Part shown: piece after piece, positions 39,401 through 49,700 of the stretch
Layout: every line of letters begins with the position of its first letter
Numbering within the stretch: the stretch's first letter is position 1
Source: Pempheris klunzingeri
Taxonomy: Eukaryota; Chordata; Actinopteri; Acropomatiformes; Pempheridae
Assembly: GCF_042242105.1 (NCBI RefSeq)
Contig: NC_092016.1
Coordinates: 28,845,501-28,909,500 of the forward strand
Direction of reading: 5' to 3'
DNA length: 64,000 nt
Made by a program: the position numbers and the translations under genes
The notes under the pieces: model-generated
The model's database searches: none
What the model saw: the letters and a program-made list of their open reading frames with translations, nothing else
Told to the model about the DNA's origin: nothing

Positions 39401-39735
39401 TTGAATAACTAATTAGATCATGCAGAAACCTTCTCACCTATGGAAAGTGCGATCATGGGTTTATCCGGGTTCGGGGTGAGCTTCATCCCATCCACAATGG
39501 CCCTGATGGGATTGAGCGTGTTGTTGGCCATTTCTGATGGCTTGACCTCCCACCTCTGCCTGCGGCTCTTGGCTTTGGCCGGATACAAACTGCCATTCAC
39601 ACTGACATGGTGGATGCCGTGCCCGTGTACTCCCTTCCCATTCATGCCGGTCCCATTCAGGCTTTTAGCATTGACGGTGCTTTTGCCGTGGACTCCATTC
39701 CCATTCATCTGAACCAAGTAAGGCTTGTTATCCAT
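30418..39735 (-). CDS. tat: Tyrosine aminotransferase, complete eleven-exon coding region
   Basis: TAT is the PLP enzyme that transfers the amino group of tyrosine to 2-oxoglutarate, the first step of tyrosine breakdown in liver. Exons are 39438-39735, 39022-39126, 38552-38619, 38174-38332, 37277-37415, 37068-37120, 31880-32032, 31642-31770, 31072-31155, 30652-30750 and 30418-30558. Frames join to 475 aa; human has 454. Visible blocks: [75 protein letters not shown], and [20 protein letters not shown], whose Lys binds PLP. The N-terminus is longer than in mammals and holds a duplicated MNGxGVHG motif. A spliced 5' exon ending at 40765 contributes ATGAG, which would add Met-Arg in frame before this ATG. 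Exon 3 uses a weak GTGCCC donor. Intron 6 is 5 kb and holds a foldback element. Confidence 0.98.
32501..33675. mobile_element. Foldback/MITE-like element with about 300-bp inverted repeats, in tat intron 6
   Basis: The left end reads TGGAGGGTTTTAAGGGCCAA and the right end, reversed, reads TGGATGGTTTTAAGGGGCAA. Inverted similarity continues inward for roughly 300 bases at each side, to TTGTTCTCTGCA near 33446 and its complement TGCAGAGAACAA near 32746, and a CACCAATCACAGA-type block beyond. Both ends abut TA (32499-32500 and 33676-33677), consistent with a Tc1/mariner-type target. The arms are AT-rich and there is no transposase. The core holds a (TTC)n-like pyrimidine tract. Confidence 0.8.
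33262..33316. repeat. (CTT)n polypyrimidine tract
   Basis: An imperfect CTT/CCT repeat of about 55 bases inside the core of the foldback element. Such mirror-like polypyrimidine runs can adopt triplex structure. Confidence 0.85.
34990..35034. repeat. (TGG)n microsatellite in tat intron 6
   Basis: About 13-14 TGG units in a row. The poly-Trp and poly-Thr frames across it are artefacts. Confidence 0.95.
39592..39708 (-). other. Repeat-like N-terminal segment of tat
   Basis: Residues 10-48 of the tat protein are rich in Asn, Gly, His and Val. [10 protein letters not shown] (residues 10-19) recurs as [10 protein letters not shown] (31-40). The catalytic fold begins only after this, at about residue 60. 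Confidence 0.8.
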
Positions 39736-39998
39736 CCTGGAACTGATGGACAATGTGTGTTAGAGCAGCAAAGTGTAGGGATGATCCCAGTGGTGGAAAG
39801 TAGGGGTGGGACAAATAATTAATGCACTGTAGCCTGAGATTTTTCCACCTTTTGCTCATTAACGCTACATTACTAGAATTACTTCAGCTCTCCTAGAGAG
39901 GGCAGCAATCAAAATGACAACAGCAACCAATTCTAATTTGTAATTAGCTCTCTATCTCTGTGTCTCCCTGTCCTCTTTGTCTGTCTTGTTCACTGACT

Positions 39999-39999
39999 G

Positions 40000-40027
<28 letters not shown>
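39999..40027. repeat. (CA)n microsatellite in tat intron 1
   Basis: A pure CA run of about 27 bases between the 5' exon and the main first coding exon of tat. Confidence 0.9.
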
Positions 40028-40030
<3 letters not shown>

Positions 40031-40764
40031 TTCACTCTCTCACTCACTTCTCAAACTGATAGACTCATAGAAAATGCATCTCAGGCCTACACGCACTTTT
40101 TTTTCTTTTTTTCAGATCACTTGCACAGATATGGATGAACTGTTCAATAATCATCAATAATAATCCACTGACAGCCCATAAAATATATAATAATGCAACA
40201 CTCTGAACGAGGCTATAATTGTATAATTAGAATTGTGTACTGTAACTTGAGGAAAATTTTGAATGTGCAGGACGATTGGAAGTATACTGTATATATTTTA
40301 AGTGGGGTATTGGTACTTTTCTGGAATACTTAACTATACTCAATGCTGTTGCATGACTACAAAAAACTACCTCCAAATTCTTATTTTATGCATAAAGGAG
40401 GGCATCTAAAAAATAAGGATCAAATGAAATATTCTTAACATTTGTTGATCACCATCATCACTTAACGTAGATTATTAGGCAGATTTTCTCTCTGCTGCGC
40501 TCTCAAAACTCTTTTTGAAATCACCCTAAAGTCATTCTGTCCTCACTGTTTGTGTGACCCTCCCCAATGAACGGACACAGAGCAGGTTTCACAGCGGGAC
40601 CAGAGCAAATTCTCAATTCTTGACAAAAAAAAAAAAAAGAAAGAAAAAAGTCGTAGAAAATATATATAATCTTTGGAAGATCAGCTTTCATTGATACATC
40701 CTGCAAACATGGACGAAAGATGATACAACGTTTAAAAAAAAAAAAAAAAAGGATTTGTGCTTAC

Positions 40765-40850
40765 CTCATTGAATCAAGAAAGTCTCTCCACGATGCTGCA
40801 GCGCGGGTTAATAAAGTGGACAGGGTGAGATGTTTAAGCCGGTTTTATAA
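40765..40850 (-). promoter_or_regulatory. tat TATA box and 5' exon
   Basis: On the minus strand TTATAAAACC (40841-40850) is a good TATA box. About 30 bases downstream a start near 40815 is expected. The exon would end at 40765, where AATGAG/GTAAGC is a consensus donor. Its last five bases, ATGAG, join to the next exon (acceptor TTCCAG at 39737) to read ATG AGG ATG GAT, so the exon supplies an in-frame start two codons upstream. A TATA-driven promoter fits a tissue-specific liver gene. Confidence 0.65.
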
Positions 40851-40984
40851 CAAGATTCCCGAAAATGGGTGTTGAGCCCTGCCCATATTTCCATTGGTGG
40901 AGGCTGAGGGTTGTGCCATTACACCCCTCTTACATCACTAACCAGAACCATACTACCTCAAACCCTTAACGCAATCAATTATGT

Positions 40985-41006
40985 GGGGAGGGGGGGGGGG
41001 GGGGGG
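40985..41006. repeat. Poly-G tract upstream of tat
   Basis: GGGGAG followed by 16 more G residues (17 consecutive G at 40990-41006). It lies about 140 bases upstream of the tat TATA box. It could form a G-quadruplex; alternatively it is a simple homopolymer. Confidence 0.9.
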
Positions 41007-41009
41007 CAC

Positions 41010-42186
41010 AGTGGGACAGTTTCAGCATGCGACAGGACACCTTGTGGCGCACAAGCAGTGAAAACTGAGCTGGCTCCAAGTGTGGGTCCCTCAAAATGGC
41101 AGCAAAGATGACATAGAAAAGTACCTGAAAATTCAACCGGTCTGTGCTTTGCTGAAAATAATCAAATACTGTGAATATTTGGAAAAAAGATTATTTACCA
41201 TGCAATCTAAATGATTAAGGTATCAAATAATATGCTTGCTTCCACCTAGAACAACTACAACAGTAAAATCCTACTTGCAAATGAATGAGTGAACATTCTC
41301 TGCATAATAATGCACATGTACATTTTGTCTGAGTGCACTTCTTGATCAAAAGCAATGAGCCAATCAAGTTATGGGATGGACAACCAGAACAATGAGCTGA
41401 AAGTTGTCAGATTATATCCATTGAGTGGGAATTGCAGAGTCGGATGATAATTCTCTGTGGGTTCATTGCCACAGCACACTCCTTTCACACATCTAAACAT
41501 TACTGATCATACAATGCTGCTTTAGTGTTATTAGTAGTATTGGTGCTTTTCCTCATATGACAACTTAAAAGGTCTGCTGGAAAAAAGAGAGAGAGAGAAC
41601 TACATTATCATATTTTATTAAATTTAACTTTGTCCTTTATAATGAATACAAAAATGTTAAATACGACACTCTAACTAAGACAACGGGTCTCAAAATCAGG
41701 ACAAAAACTAAGGGTAACCGTAAGTCATTAGCCCCTTGCTTCTAGGATGTGCCTTGCCCAAATAAGTTAGTTATTCATGACGGGTATGACATACTAAGGC
41801 AGATACCCGAGTCAACACAACATGTTGTGATTTCATGTGTTTGCCGGAGACGAGCCTCTGTCACTTTGTGTGAAATCAATACATCAGACAATCAAACAGC
41901 ACTTTAGACAAAACACACTGATGATGCTGTTGCAACGTCATCTTTCAAAGGTATTCTATTTACTTCAGTTATGTTTCACAAACTGCAGCTTACAGTATGT
42001 ACAGTGAGCAGCCTGACTGGCTGGCAGCGGGGGTGGTGGGGGCAGGACAACCTTAAACAACATCTGTGGAAAACTACTTCTTACATAATAGTCAGTCAGT
42101 CAAGCAGTTTTTTTTTCTTAGCCACAGGGTGTTCATGCTCAACACCAGTTCAGTGTATAGTCCTTTTAAGTGAAATAATGCCAATG

Positions 42187-42218
<32 letters not shown>

Positions 42219-42544
42219 CTCTAGTCCTTCATACGTAACAATAAATAGAAAACGTTTCTGAGGATGCCTGGTATTTCCTGAATTCTAGATATGATCAAAG
42301 GACTGGTTAAAGGTTTTGTGACTGGATGTTCTGGCTGCTTGAGCGGCCCTTAAATTGACCTCAGCTTTCACCCAAAACTGCAAAGTCATTGCCTGGTACT
42401 TCAGAAAGGCGAGACCACTCATAAAATCAACTTGGTGGGGGAGTCGACGTGCAGTAGGTCTGCAGTGGATTAAAATCAATATTATAAGCTCTTGGGAATG
42501 GGTCCATGGAAATAGGCCTGTAATATTGTGTAATATTTTGATGA
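41010..42544. other. Intergenic stretch upstream of tat, no gene seen
   Basis: No exon or RNA gene is visible. A short (AT)n(AC)n microsatellite lies at about 42188-42218. Confidence 0.5.
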
Positions 42545-42846
42545 ATATTGATAAATGCTCTGTATTTGTACAGCACCTTTCTAGTCGTTTCGACCACTCA
42601 AAGCACTTTTCCATCACATCCTTTAGACTTTAGACTTTAGACTTCTTTATTCACCCATTCACACATCATTCATTCAGGAGGACTCTAAGTTGGAGGAGAC
42701 TGTTCTTTCACACACACATTCACACACTGAAGCTGCTTCAGGAGCAAGTTGGGGTTCAGCGTCCTATGCTGACTCATAGGAGCCGGGGATCGAACTAGCA
42801 ACCTTCCGCTTGATGCACGACGTACTCTGCCTCTGAGCCGCCACAA
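42545..42846 (-). repeat. tRNA-derived SINE-like repeat, copy 2
   Basis: This is minus oriented like copy 1. The head reads GGCGGCTCAGAGGCAGAG on the minus strand, with a B-box-like GTTCGATCCCCGGCTCC. The tail is the shared TTTGAGTGGTCGAAACGACT. A short tandem ACTTTAG repeat (about 42622-42642) interrupts it. Confidence 0.75.
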
Positions 42847-45189
42847 AGACTACAAATGAAAAGATATTAAAAACTGCAAAGTGGCTTTAAAAGTAAGGAA
42901 GAAAATATGTAGTATTAGTAGTATTAGTCTATGCTCATTCATATATTAGCTTTGTTGTCTAATACCATGTCATCATATAAATTCTGTTTCTATTTCTTTA
43001 ATAGGGAATTATATAATGACTCTATACACACACAGTTATACCGCTTGGAACTTTGTACCTTACTAGCAGTGTATTGCCGTGCCAAGAGCAGGCAAGAGCA
43101 AGCGTTCTGTCACTCACTGATGGTGATGGCACCTGTGCACAAACAAAATACACGTGACCAGAACAGCATGAATAAATCACAGGAAAGCAAGACTGATGAA
43201 TAAGAGCAAACATTTTGCAACCCCTTTCTTTCGGGAGGCCTGCTTTGATGTGTGTTCACTGCTTAACATCATATTGTGGTTGAGTGGTTGTTCACTGACA
43301 TGAACATGTGCATGCATGTAATGTCATGTTTTGCATTAGTTAGCAGGTAAAATAAAGCAAAAATATAGCAGAGATATCAGGTTTGGGTTTCAGCATTACC
43401 AGTTGTGTTTGGCCTGAAAGACATGGGTTTGGGTCTTAATTTTTCAGCCTATGCAGGACATATGTAGGGTCAGTGATCAGTTAGTGTAGAATCAGTTTGG
43501 GTTACAGTCTTCCCATAGAACACTAGTTCCTTCCCACATCTGGTCAGTGTTGGTTATATTGTTGGATTCTTTAATTCACCAGTAAATATTCAAAAATGTC
43601 TATGGACAATATATAATCCCTCACACATTGCTGCAGTACTAGAAGTAGTGTGATCTAGTCAGATTACGTGACTTGAACTTGGGAACATTAACTTCAGACT
43701 GCTGAATCTTGGTGAAATGCCAGGTTCAATATTATGTGATTGGGCCTGCAATATGGAGACCTATTCTGACAGGACATGAAAATGAGTTTGAAATTACTAG
43801 ACTCAAACTCACTAGAGGTTGCTTTAATTGTAGATCTCAATTCAGTTACTGGTTAAGAAATGAGCTATCCCCACTCCCCAGATCGACATGTGTCCAATTA
43901 GAAAACCATTCTAATGTAGAAAGAACAAAATTCTTTGTCAATTGACTGACCATATGAAACGTTTCTGGTCCATTAATAACACTTGCAACAGTCAATGCAA
44001 CACATTTCCTATAGTTGTTCTGTGTACAGCTTTCTGTCCAGGGTGTGTCATTTAAGGACACAGTTCCTAATCAATCCTCAGGTCAAGAGCCACTGACCAG
44101 TGTCCTCATTTTATCTCTACCGCTAAGGTTGGACCAACCTACTATCCCCCCCAACAGCACTGTGTAAATACATGCATGCAAACAGGGGGGGGGCACTGAT
44201 GACCCTTTGTAAAATACATCTCCTGTCTATACCAGTTTTGCTCACACATTAGACCATCATGCAGAGAGTTGGTGCCGTGTCGTACCACTGGACATCCCAC
44301 TATATAAAGCTGGCTTCCACTAAGCTGATTGGCTAACTCAGGAGACAGACACATAACTGGCCAAAGAAAAGCAGTGGTGATTCCCAGTGGGCGGCCCATG
44401 GACTAGGACAAGGCTAGTCCACTCTCTTGCTTTATACAAGACTTGACTTTTTAAAGATTTGTTTTATCTAAACTTTGCCAAAAAAAACAGGCTTGTACTA
44501 AAACCAGGCTCCTTGTAACACCAGGAAATGGATCTCTGAGCTCGTGTCATGACTGAATTCATATTGGTGCTTTTGGTGCAACGGATCCACACAGGATCCC
44601 TTTAAGGACAAAATTATGAGGCTTGAGCACAGCCATACTAGCACCTTCTGAGGCTGTACTTTGAGCTCCTGAGTGTGATGGAAATCTTTGGATGTGGGTT
44701 TGCTCAGTCACTGAGGAAAAGCTCACTGGAGACCTTGATATCTTACACAGCAAGGTTTACTCATGCTCCAGGGAGAAGAACAGAGGCAACAGCACTCAGT
44801 GTGAACACTACCTGATGCTGCCTCCGTTCTGAAAGGCTGCTCCTTGTGATTCTTGTGAACCCTCTAGGCATGTGAAATTTACCTCTTGCCCAAATGTGAA
44901 TCCCTGAAACCTAAACAAGGAACTATGACCATTCATGTAACCCCACATCATGTTGGTAACCCTGACAATGGAGCGTCCCTTCCTATCTGGAGGTGCAGAC
45001 AGAGACAGAGACCAGGCTTTTCCAGCTTTAGGTCACCCCCCCCCCCCCGACCCAGTCCTTCATGCTGGAAATTGCCGAAATGCCTTTGAGCAAGGTACTG
45101 GGCTCTCTGCAGTAATCCATGCGTATAGGTTTCTGTCTTTGCTCAGACCAGTGTGTGAAAAGAATGAATTGAAAGTTTCCCCAGTTTTG
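42847..45189. other. Intergenic stretch between tinf2 and tat, no gene seen
   Basis: Only short frames are present. A C run lies near 45037-45048 and the sequence near 44520-44700 resembles dispersed repeats, but I cannot assign it. No RNA gene was seen. Confidence 0.5.
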
Positions 45190-45493
45190 TGTTGCCCCGA
45201 TGATGGCTCAGTGGTAGAGAGAGTGGGTCATCCCTCAATCAGAAGGTCGAGGGTTCGATCCCCAGCTCCTATGGGTCAACATGTCGAAGTGTCCTTGGGC
45301 AAGACACTGAACCCCAACTTGCTCCTGAAGCATGGCCTCAGTGTGTGAATGAGTATGAAAGAATAGTCTCCTCCAAATTACATTCCTCCTGTGTGATTGA
45401 TGTGTGAATGGGTGAATGAGGATGTCATGTAAAGTGCTTTGAGTAGTTGAAATAACTAGAAAGGCACTATACAAATACAGACCATTTACCATT
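45190..45493 (+). repeat. tRNA-derived SINE-like repeat, copy 3
   Basis: The A-box-like TGGCTCAGTGGTAGAGAG and B-box-like GGGTTCGATCCCCAGC are correctly ordered. They are followed by GGGCAAGACACTGAACCCC and the tail TTTGAGTAGTTGAAATAAC. It is the fullest copy in the window. Confidence 0.8.
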
Positions 45494-46009
45494 TTACATG
45501 AAACGTTAAGGGATCACCGAAGTTATTACAATTCATCCCAAGTGGGGATTCAGACGAAGAGCAGCCATGTGTTAAAACAACTCAGGGAGCTTACTAGTGA
45601 CACAATGAAATACGACCCAGAAGTCCAATTCAAGTAATGCATTACTGCATTTAATGGTTTATCAGATTGAAGAACACCAAACAACGCTTTGCAATACTCA
45701 CAGACAGGATGTTACAACTCTGGAACGCTATCACAGTGGCATTTATTTTATCTTTGCTCATGACGATGTGCGGCTTGTGATTAGTCAACGCACCACCTTG
45801 TCAGATGATATCACCTTGCATTGCACCGAGAGCTGAGGCAAAACTTTGCTAGCCCCCTCTTTGTTGGCACCCCTGCTACCCTGCTGGACTGGCCTGAATG
45901 AGTAAGAACAAAGTTAGTCTGAACACAGACGTGAATGACTTTACCAAAGATCATCTAACAGTGGTCAGACATTGTGTTCAAAATTACAAATATCAACCTC
46001 ATGGCAGTG

Positions 46010-46300
46010 CTGGTGGAGAAGTCACGGGATCACCAACGTGATTAGGATACACGATGTATCCTAATCACGTTGGAATCGCAACTGTTTAAAATGTTGTGTC
46101 AATCTATCTAGATGATGTTGAGATATTTCCCTGGCAGAGTAAAAACTGACCATCTGATGACACCTGGATTATAATAACTATTCAATCTCTGGGGACCGTG
46201 AATGCCTTCATAAAATCTCGTGACAATTGTAGAGATATTTCAGTCTGGACCAATGTGCTAGACAAACCTACTGACCAACAAAAAACATATCAGACGGCTC
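46010..46300. repeat. Dispersed repeat with an 18-bp perfect hairpin
   Basis: It contains GGGATCACCAACGTGATTAG, TCTGGGGACCGTGAATGCC and GAGATATTTCAGTCTGGACC, the same family as 27050-27110 and 4830-5030. Positions 46033-46050 and 46056-46073 are perfect inverted copies around the loop ACGAT. Confidence 0.6.
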
Positions 46301-46770
46301 TATCGAGAGCCCCTCTGGGTCATTTATATTTCAACAAATCTATACTAAGAAACACTTTTTTTTTCTGTGGTTACATAAATCTCAACCATCCAGGAGACAC
46401 CTGCTATGATAATACTTGAGAACAGGTTCTAGATGGTGGATTTATAGCTCTATCACACAGTAAATGTGTATCCAAGACCATTGAAATTGCTCTCTGATTG
46501 GAACACTTCACACTCTGAAATTCACAAGGTTGTGTAATAGCTTTATACATTTATGAAGCAAACAATAAAATCACTCAACCCCCTTCTGAAAAAAATATCT
46601 GGCTCTTTAGCTGCCAAATGCTCTACTTTCTTCACCAGCTGGCTGCTAACTTTACCTGTCTACTGTTTGGTGCTGAACAGATAGCATATTCTTATAGCTT
46701 ATTCCAGATGGTTGGAATCACTATATATGTTGTGTTTTGCCAATAGTTAAATTGCAGTACAGAAATGTAG

Positions 46771-49700
46771 TTAGGTTTGTAGTAATCTAACAGTGCCGCC
46801 ATTAGACATGTAAACTGATTTATTACATTGCAAAATGTCCAGGCTCCTTGCGGTCTCATATTCTAAAAGAAGTCTTTTCTTTTTAATGCAAGGTTTGTAT
46901 TCAGGGTCGCAATCAAGTGAATCCTCGTCACTGTTTGAAGAATGACTGGAGTAAAGAATGTTCACATCAAAAGAGGAGTCTGTCTTTTCCTCCTCCTCAT
47001 CCTCGTTATCACTGTTGTCCTGTACGACAGGCTCTACGTACCTGGTTGAGGACCTCCCGTTGGTCAATCTGTAACACTCTGGAGCACTAAGCCTGGTAAG
47101 GTTCACATAGGGCTGTAGCAGCTTGGACTGCAGCAGCACAGCCTGACAGGGCAGTGAAAACCTCAGCCGGGATCTTGACACTCTGCTGGCCTTAGATCTG
47201 ACAGCCAGGCAATGAGAATCTGAGGGAGAGGAGACAGCGACGGAGCACTGTAGGGTCTTCGATAGAAAACGGCTGATGTGTGCCTGAGGATGAGCTTTGA
47301 TGGAGTTGTGAGGGACAATCTGTCGAGATGACTTAGTAGATAAAGGGATAAAAGGACGATTACAGAGTGAGGATAGAATCCCCGATTGAGAGGTGGAGGT
47401 GGTAGCATCTTGTGTAGGTGGCCGAGGGACATTGACGTCATCAGGCAAGTGCAGACAACTTGTCCGAGAGGTAGTCGGGACCTTTTTGAACGGCTCAGCC
47501 TCGGGGTTTCGATTAAATGTGTTCAGAGCGTGTGAATGTCTGGTGGTAGTACAAGCCCGTCTGAACGTCCTGGAGAGTCTGGGGAAAGACTGTTGAGTTA
47601 GTGGTTGAGAACTGGTGGCGCTAGATGCATCCTCAGATACAGAAGCTGTTTGCATTTTGTGCGTTGTGTAAGGGGGATTTGTTGGAGCCTGAGTTTCTGG
47701 TTGGTTGAACTTAGACTCCGTCATCGTTCCCTGAGTTATGGCGTTGTTCTCTGAGGTATGGCCATATGGACAGATTAGTACCTGAGGGCTGGAAGCTGCC
47801 TGTTTATTACTAGACATGCTGAAGTGATTTGGATATGCTTGATGGAGTTTAAAGGTAGGGTCTAGCCCTCTGATGGAGGCGATGTCTATTAATCGGACCA
47901 CCGGATTAAACAGGGTGGGCCGCGGAGTGTCTCTAGGAGAAGAAGGCTGAGGTGGAGGTTCTGTTTGAGAGGTATCGCTCGCAGATCCATGGCTACGCTT
48001 ACTTTTGAGGTTCGCTTGTTCAGATGCCTGGGCTGCTGTCTGAAGTGGGGTGGAGGTGTGGGAGGGAGGATGCTGTTGGTCAGAGGGGCATGGGATCAGG
48101 TCAGAGGGGGTGAGGTCCTGTGATGAAGAGGTCGATGAGGACGACTGGAACAGCAGGGGAGAAGAAGAAGCGTTGGCCTGGAGCGGCGACTCCTCTGAGC
48201 CCTCGTCAGGACACTCCTGCAGGATGGTCCTCACCCATCGCTGGTGTTTGGAGCAGAACTGAGGATCTCCTGAGGATGCGGCCTCCTGGACACCTTCACT
48301 GTTGTCACTGCTCTCCCCCTCAAGCTTCTTGACTACCCCACCATCCTCCTCTGTTTGTTGATGTCTCTTAACATTTGAATCATTAACACTGACCTTGGAT
48401 ATGTCTCGGTCAGACGTCAATCCTCCCCTAACAACCTCTGACTCAAGCTCTTGGGGAGTTTTGGCATCCACAGACTTGAGGACAGCCTTTGAGGAGCTTC
48501 CGTACAAAACGGACTTTGAGAGTTGAGGGTTTTTTATTCCATTCTTTCCATACTCTGAAACCCTGCCAAGGCCACAGGAAGCCACATCTAAAAGGAACGG
48601 AACGGCAGAGCATTTTTATTTGCATTTTCAGTAATGTTCAATAATGCTGTACACTAACTTACAGAGAGAACAACCAGTGTAATCAGTGTTAAAAAAAGAT
48701 TCATTATGTGCTCTTTACAAACACTATATCTACCTTGCCAAATGGAAATGATGTTGGCAGGATGGATATACCGTTCCTTACTGAGGGAAAAACAAAGCAT
48801 CAGGCTAGGGCTGCATCAGTGCTGACTTTGAAGCATTAATGATCAATTATTGTGAGTGTGAGGAACGCTCCATCAACCCCTCACCTCAGCACTCACATCC
48901 GTTTTCTCATCATCAGTGTATTTGAGAATTATGCCTCCTAATTAAGTAAGTCCAGCTGTGCACTAACATACAGCTGCATGATGTTGAGTTGCTCCTCTAA
49001 TTTCATTCCTATTTGCCATCATTTCTAAGAAGCATTTTTCTGAATAATCATAATTTCATCAATGCAATTGGCATGTGAAACCTTTTCATATTTGTGGTTA
49101 AAGTTTGTTTTTTGTTTTTTTTTTTACAGTTTTTATTTATTTTCCAGAGATGGTGTGATTCTACTTTACAGCAAAGATTCTTCTCGTCTTGCTCTCCACA
49201 AATGTATGAAGTGAAGTAGGCATTTGTATGCTGTTGTGCGTTTCTTACCACAGTGCAGCAGTTTCTTTAGAGTTGTTGCTATGGTCACGGAATCAGAGGT
49301 AATCACTTCCAACAGTAGCCTCTCCGCTTCAGTCACGGGACTTTCTTTCTTCAGTATCTAGTAACACATTTATAGACGGCAAAAAATGCAATTAATGAGA
49401 AATCCCCTGATATCAGAGGTAATTCTAGTGATGTCATTTTTACAGTGTTCATAGTGTGCAACGTATTACTAAGCTTTCATTTTTGTCACACCATCAGAAT
49501 CAATAAAGCTTTTGAAAATACCATTGTACATTTCAACCAAATCTACCAAAATAACACAGCTCTGTTAAAAGGTGACATCAGGCTGCAAGCACAGACTACA
49601 GCACACACACTAACACACACCTTATCAATGTAGGTATCTCCTGGTAACACCGTTTCCAGCGCATGGAGATAGTGCAGCAGCCTGTCCTCTACCTTCTGGG

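Noticed and set aside
45190-45280. Possible functional tRNA gene
   Set aside because: A- and B-box motifs are present, but the cloverleaf is not supported and the sequence continues into a SINE body and tail repeated elsewhere.
48585-48587. Treating the 604-codon frame ending at 46771 as a stand-alone gene with its own start
   Set aside because: It begins with GTG, sits directly after a CCTTTTAG acceptor and joins in frame with exon 6, so it is the last exon of tinf2.
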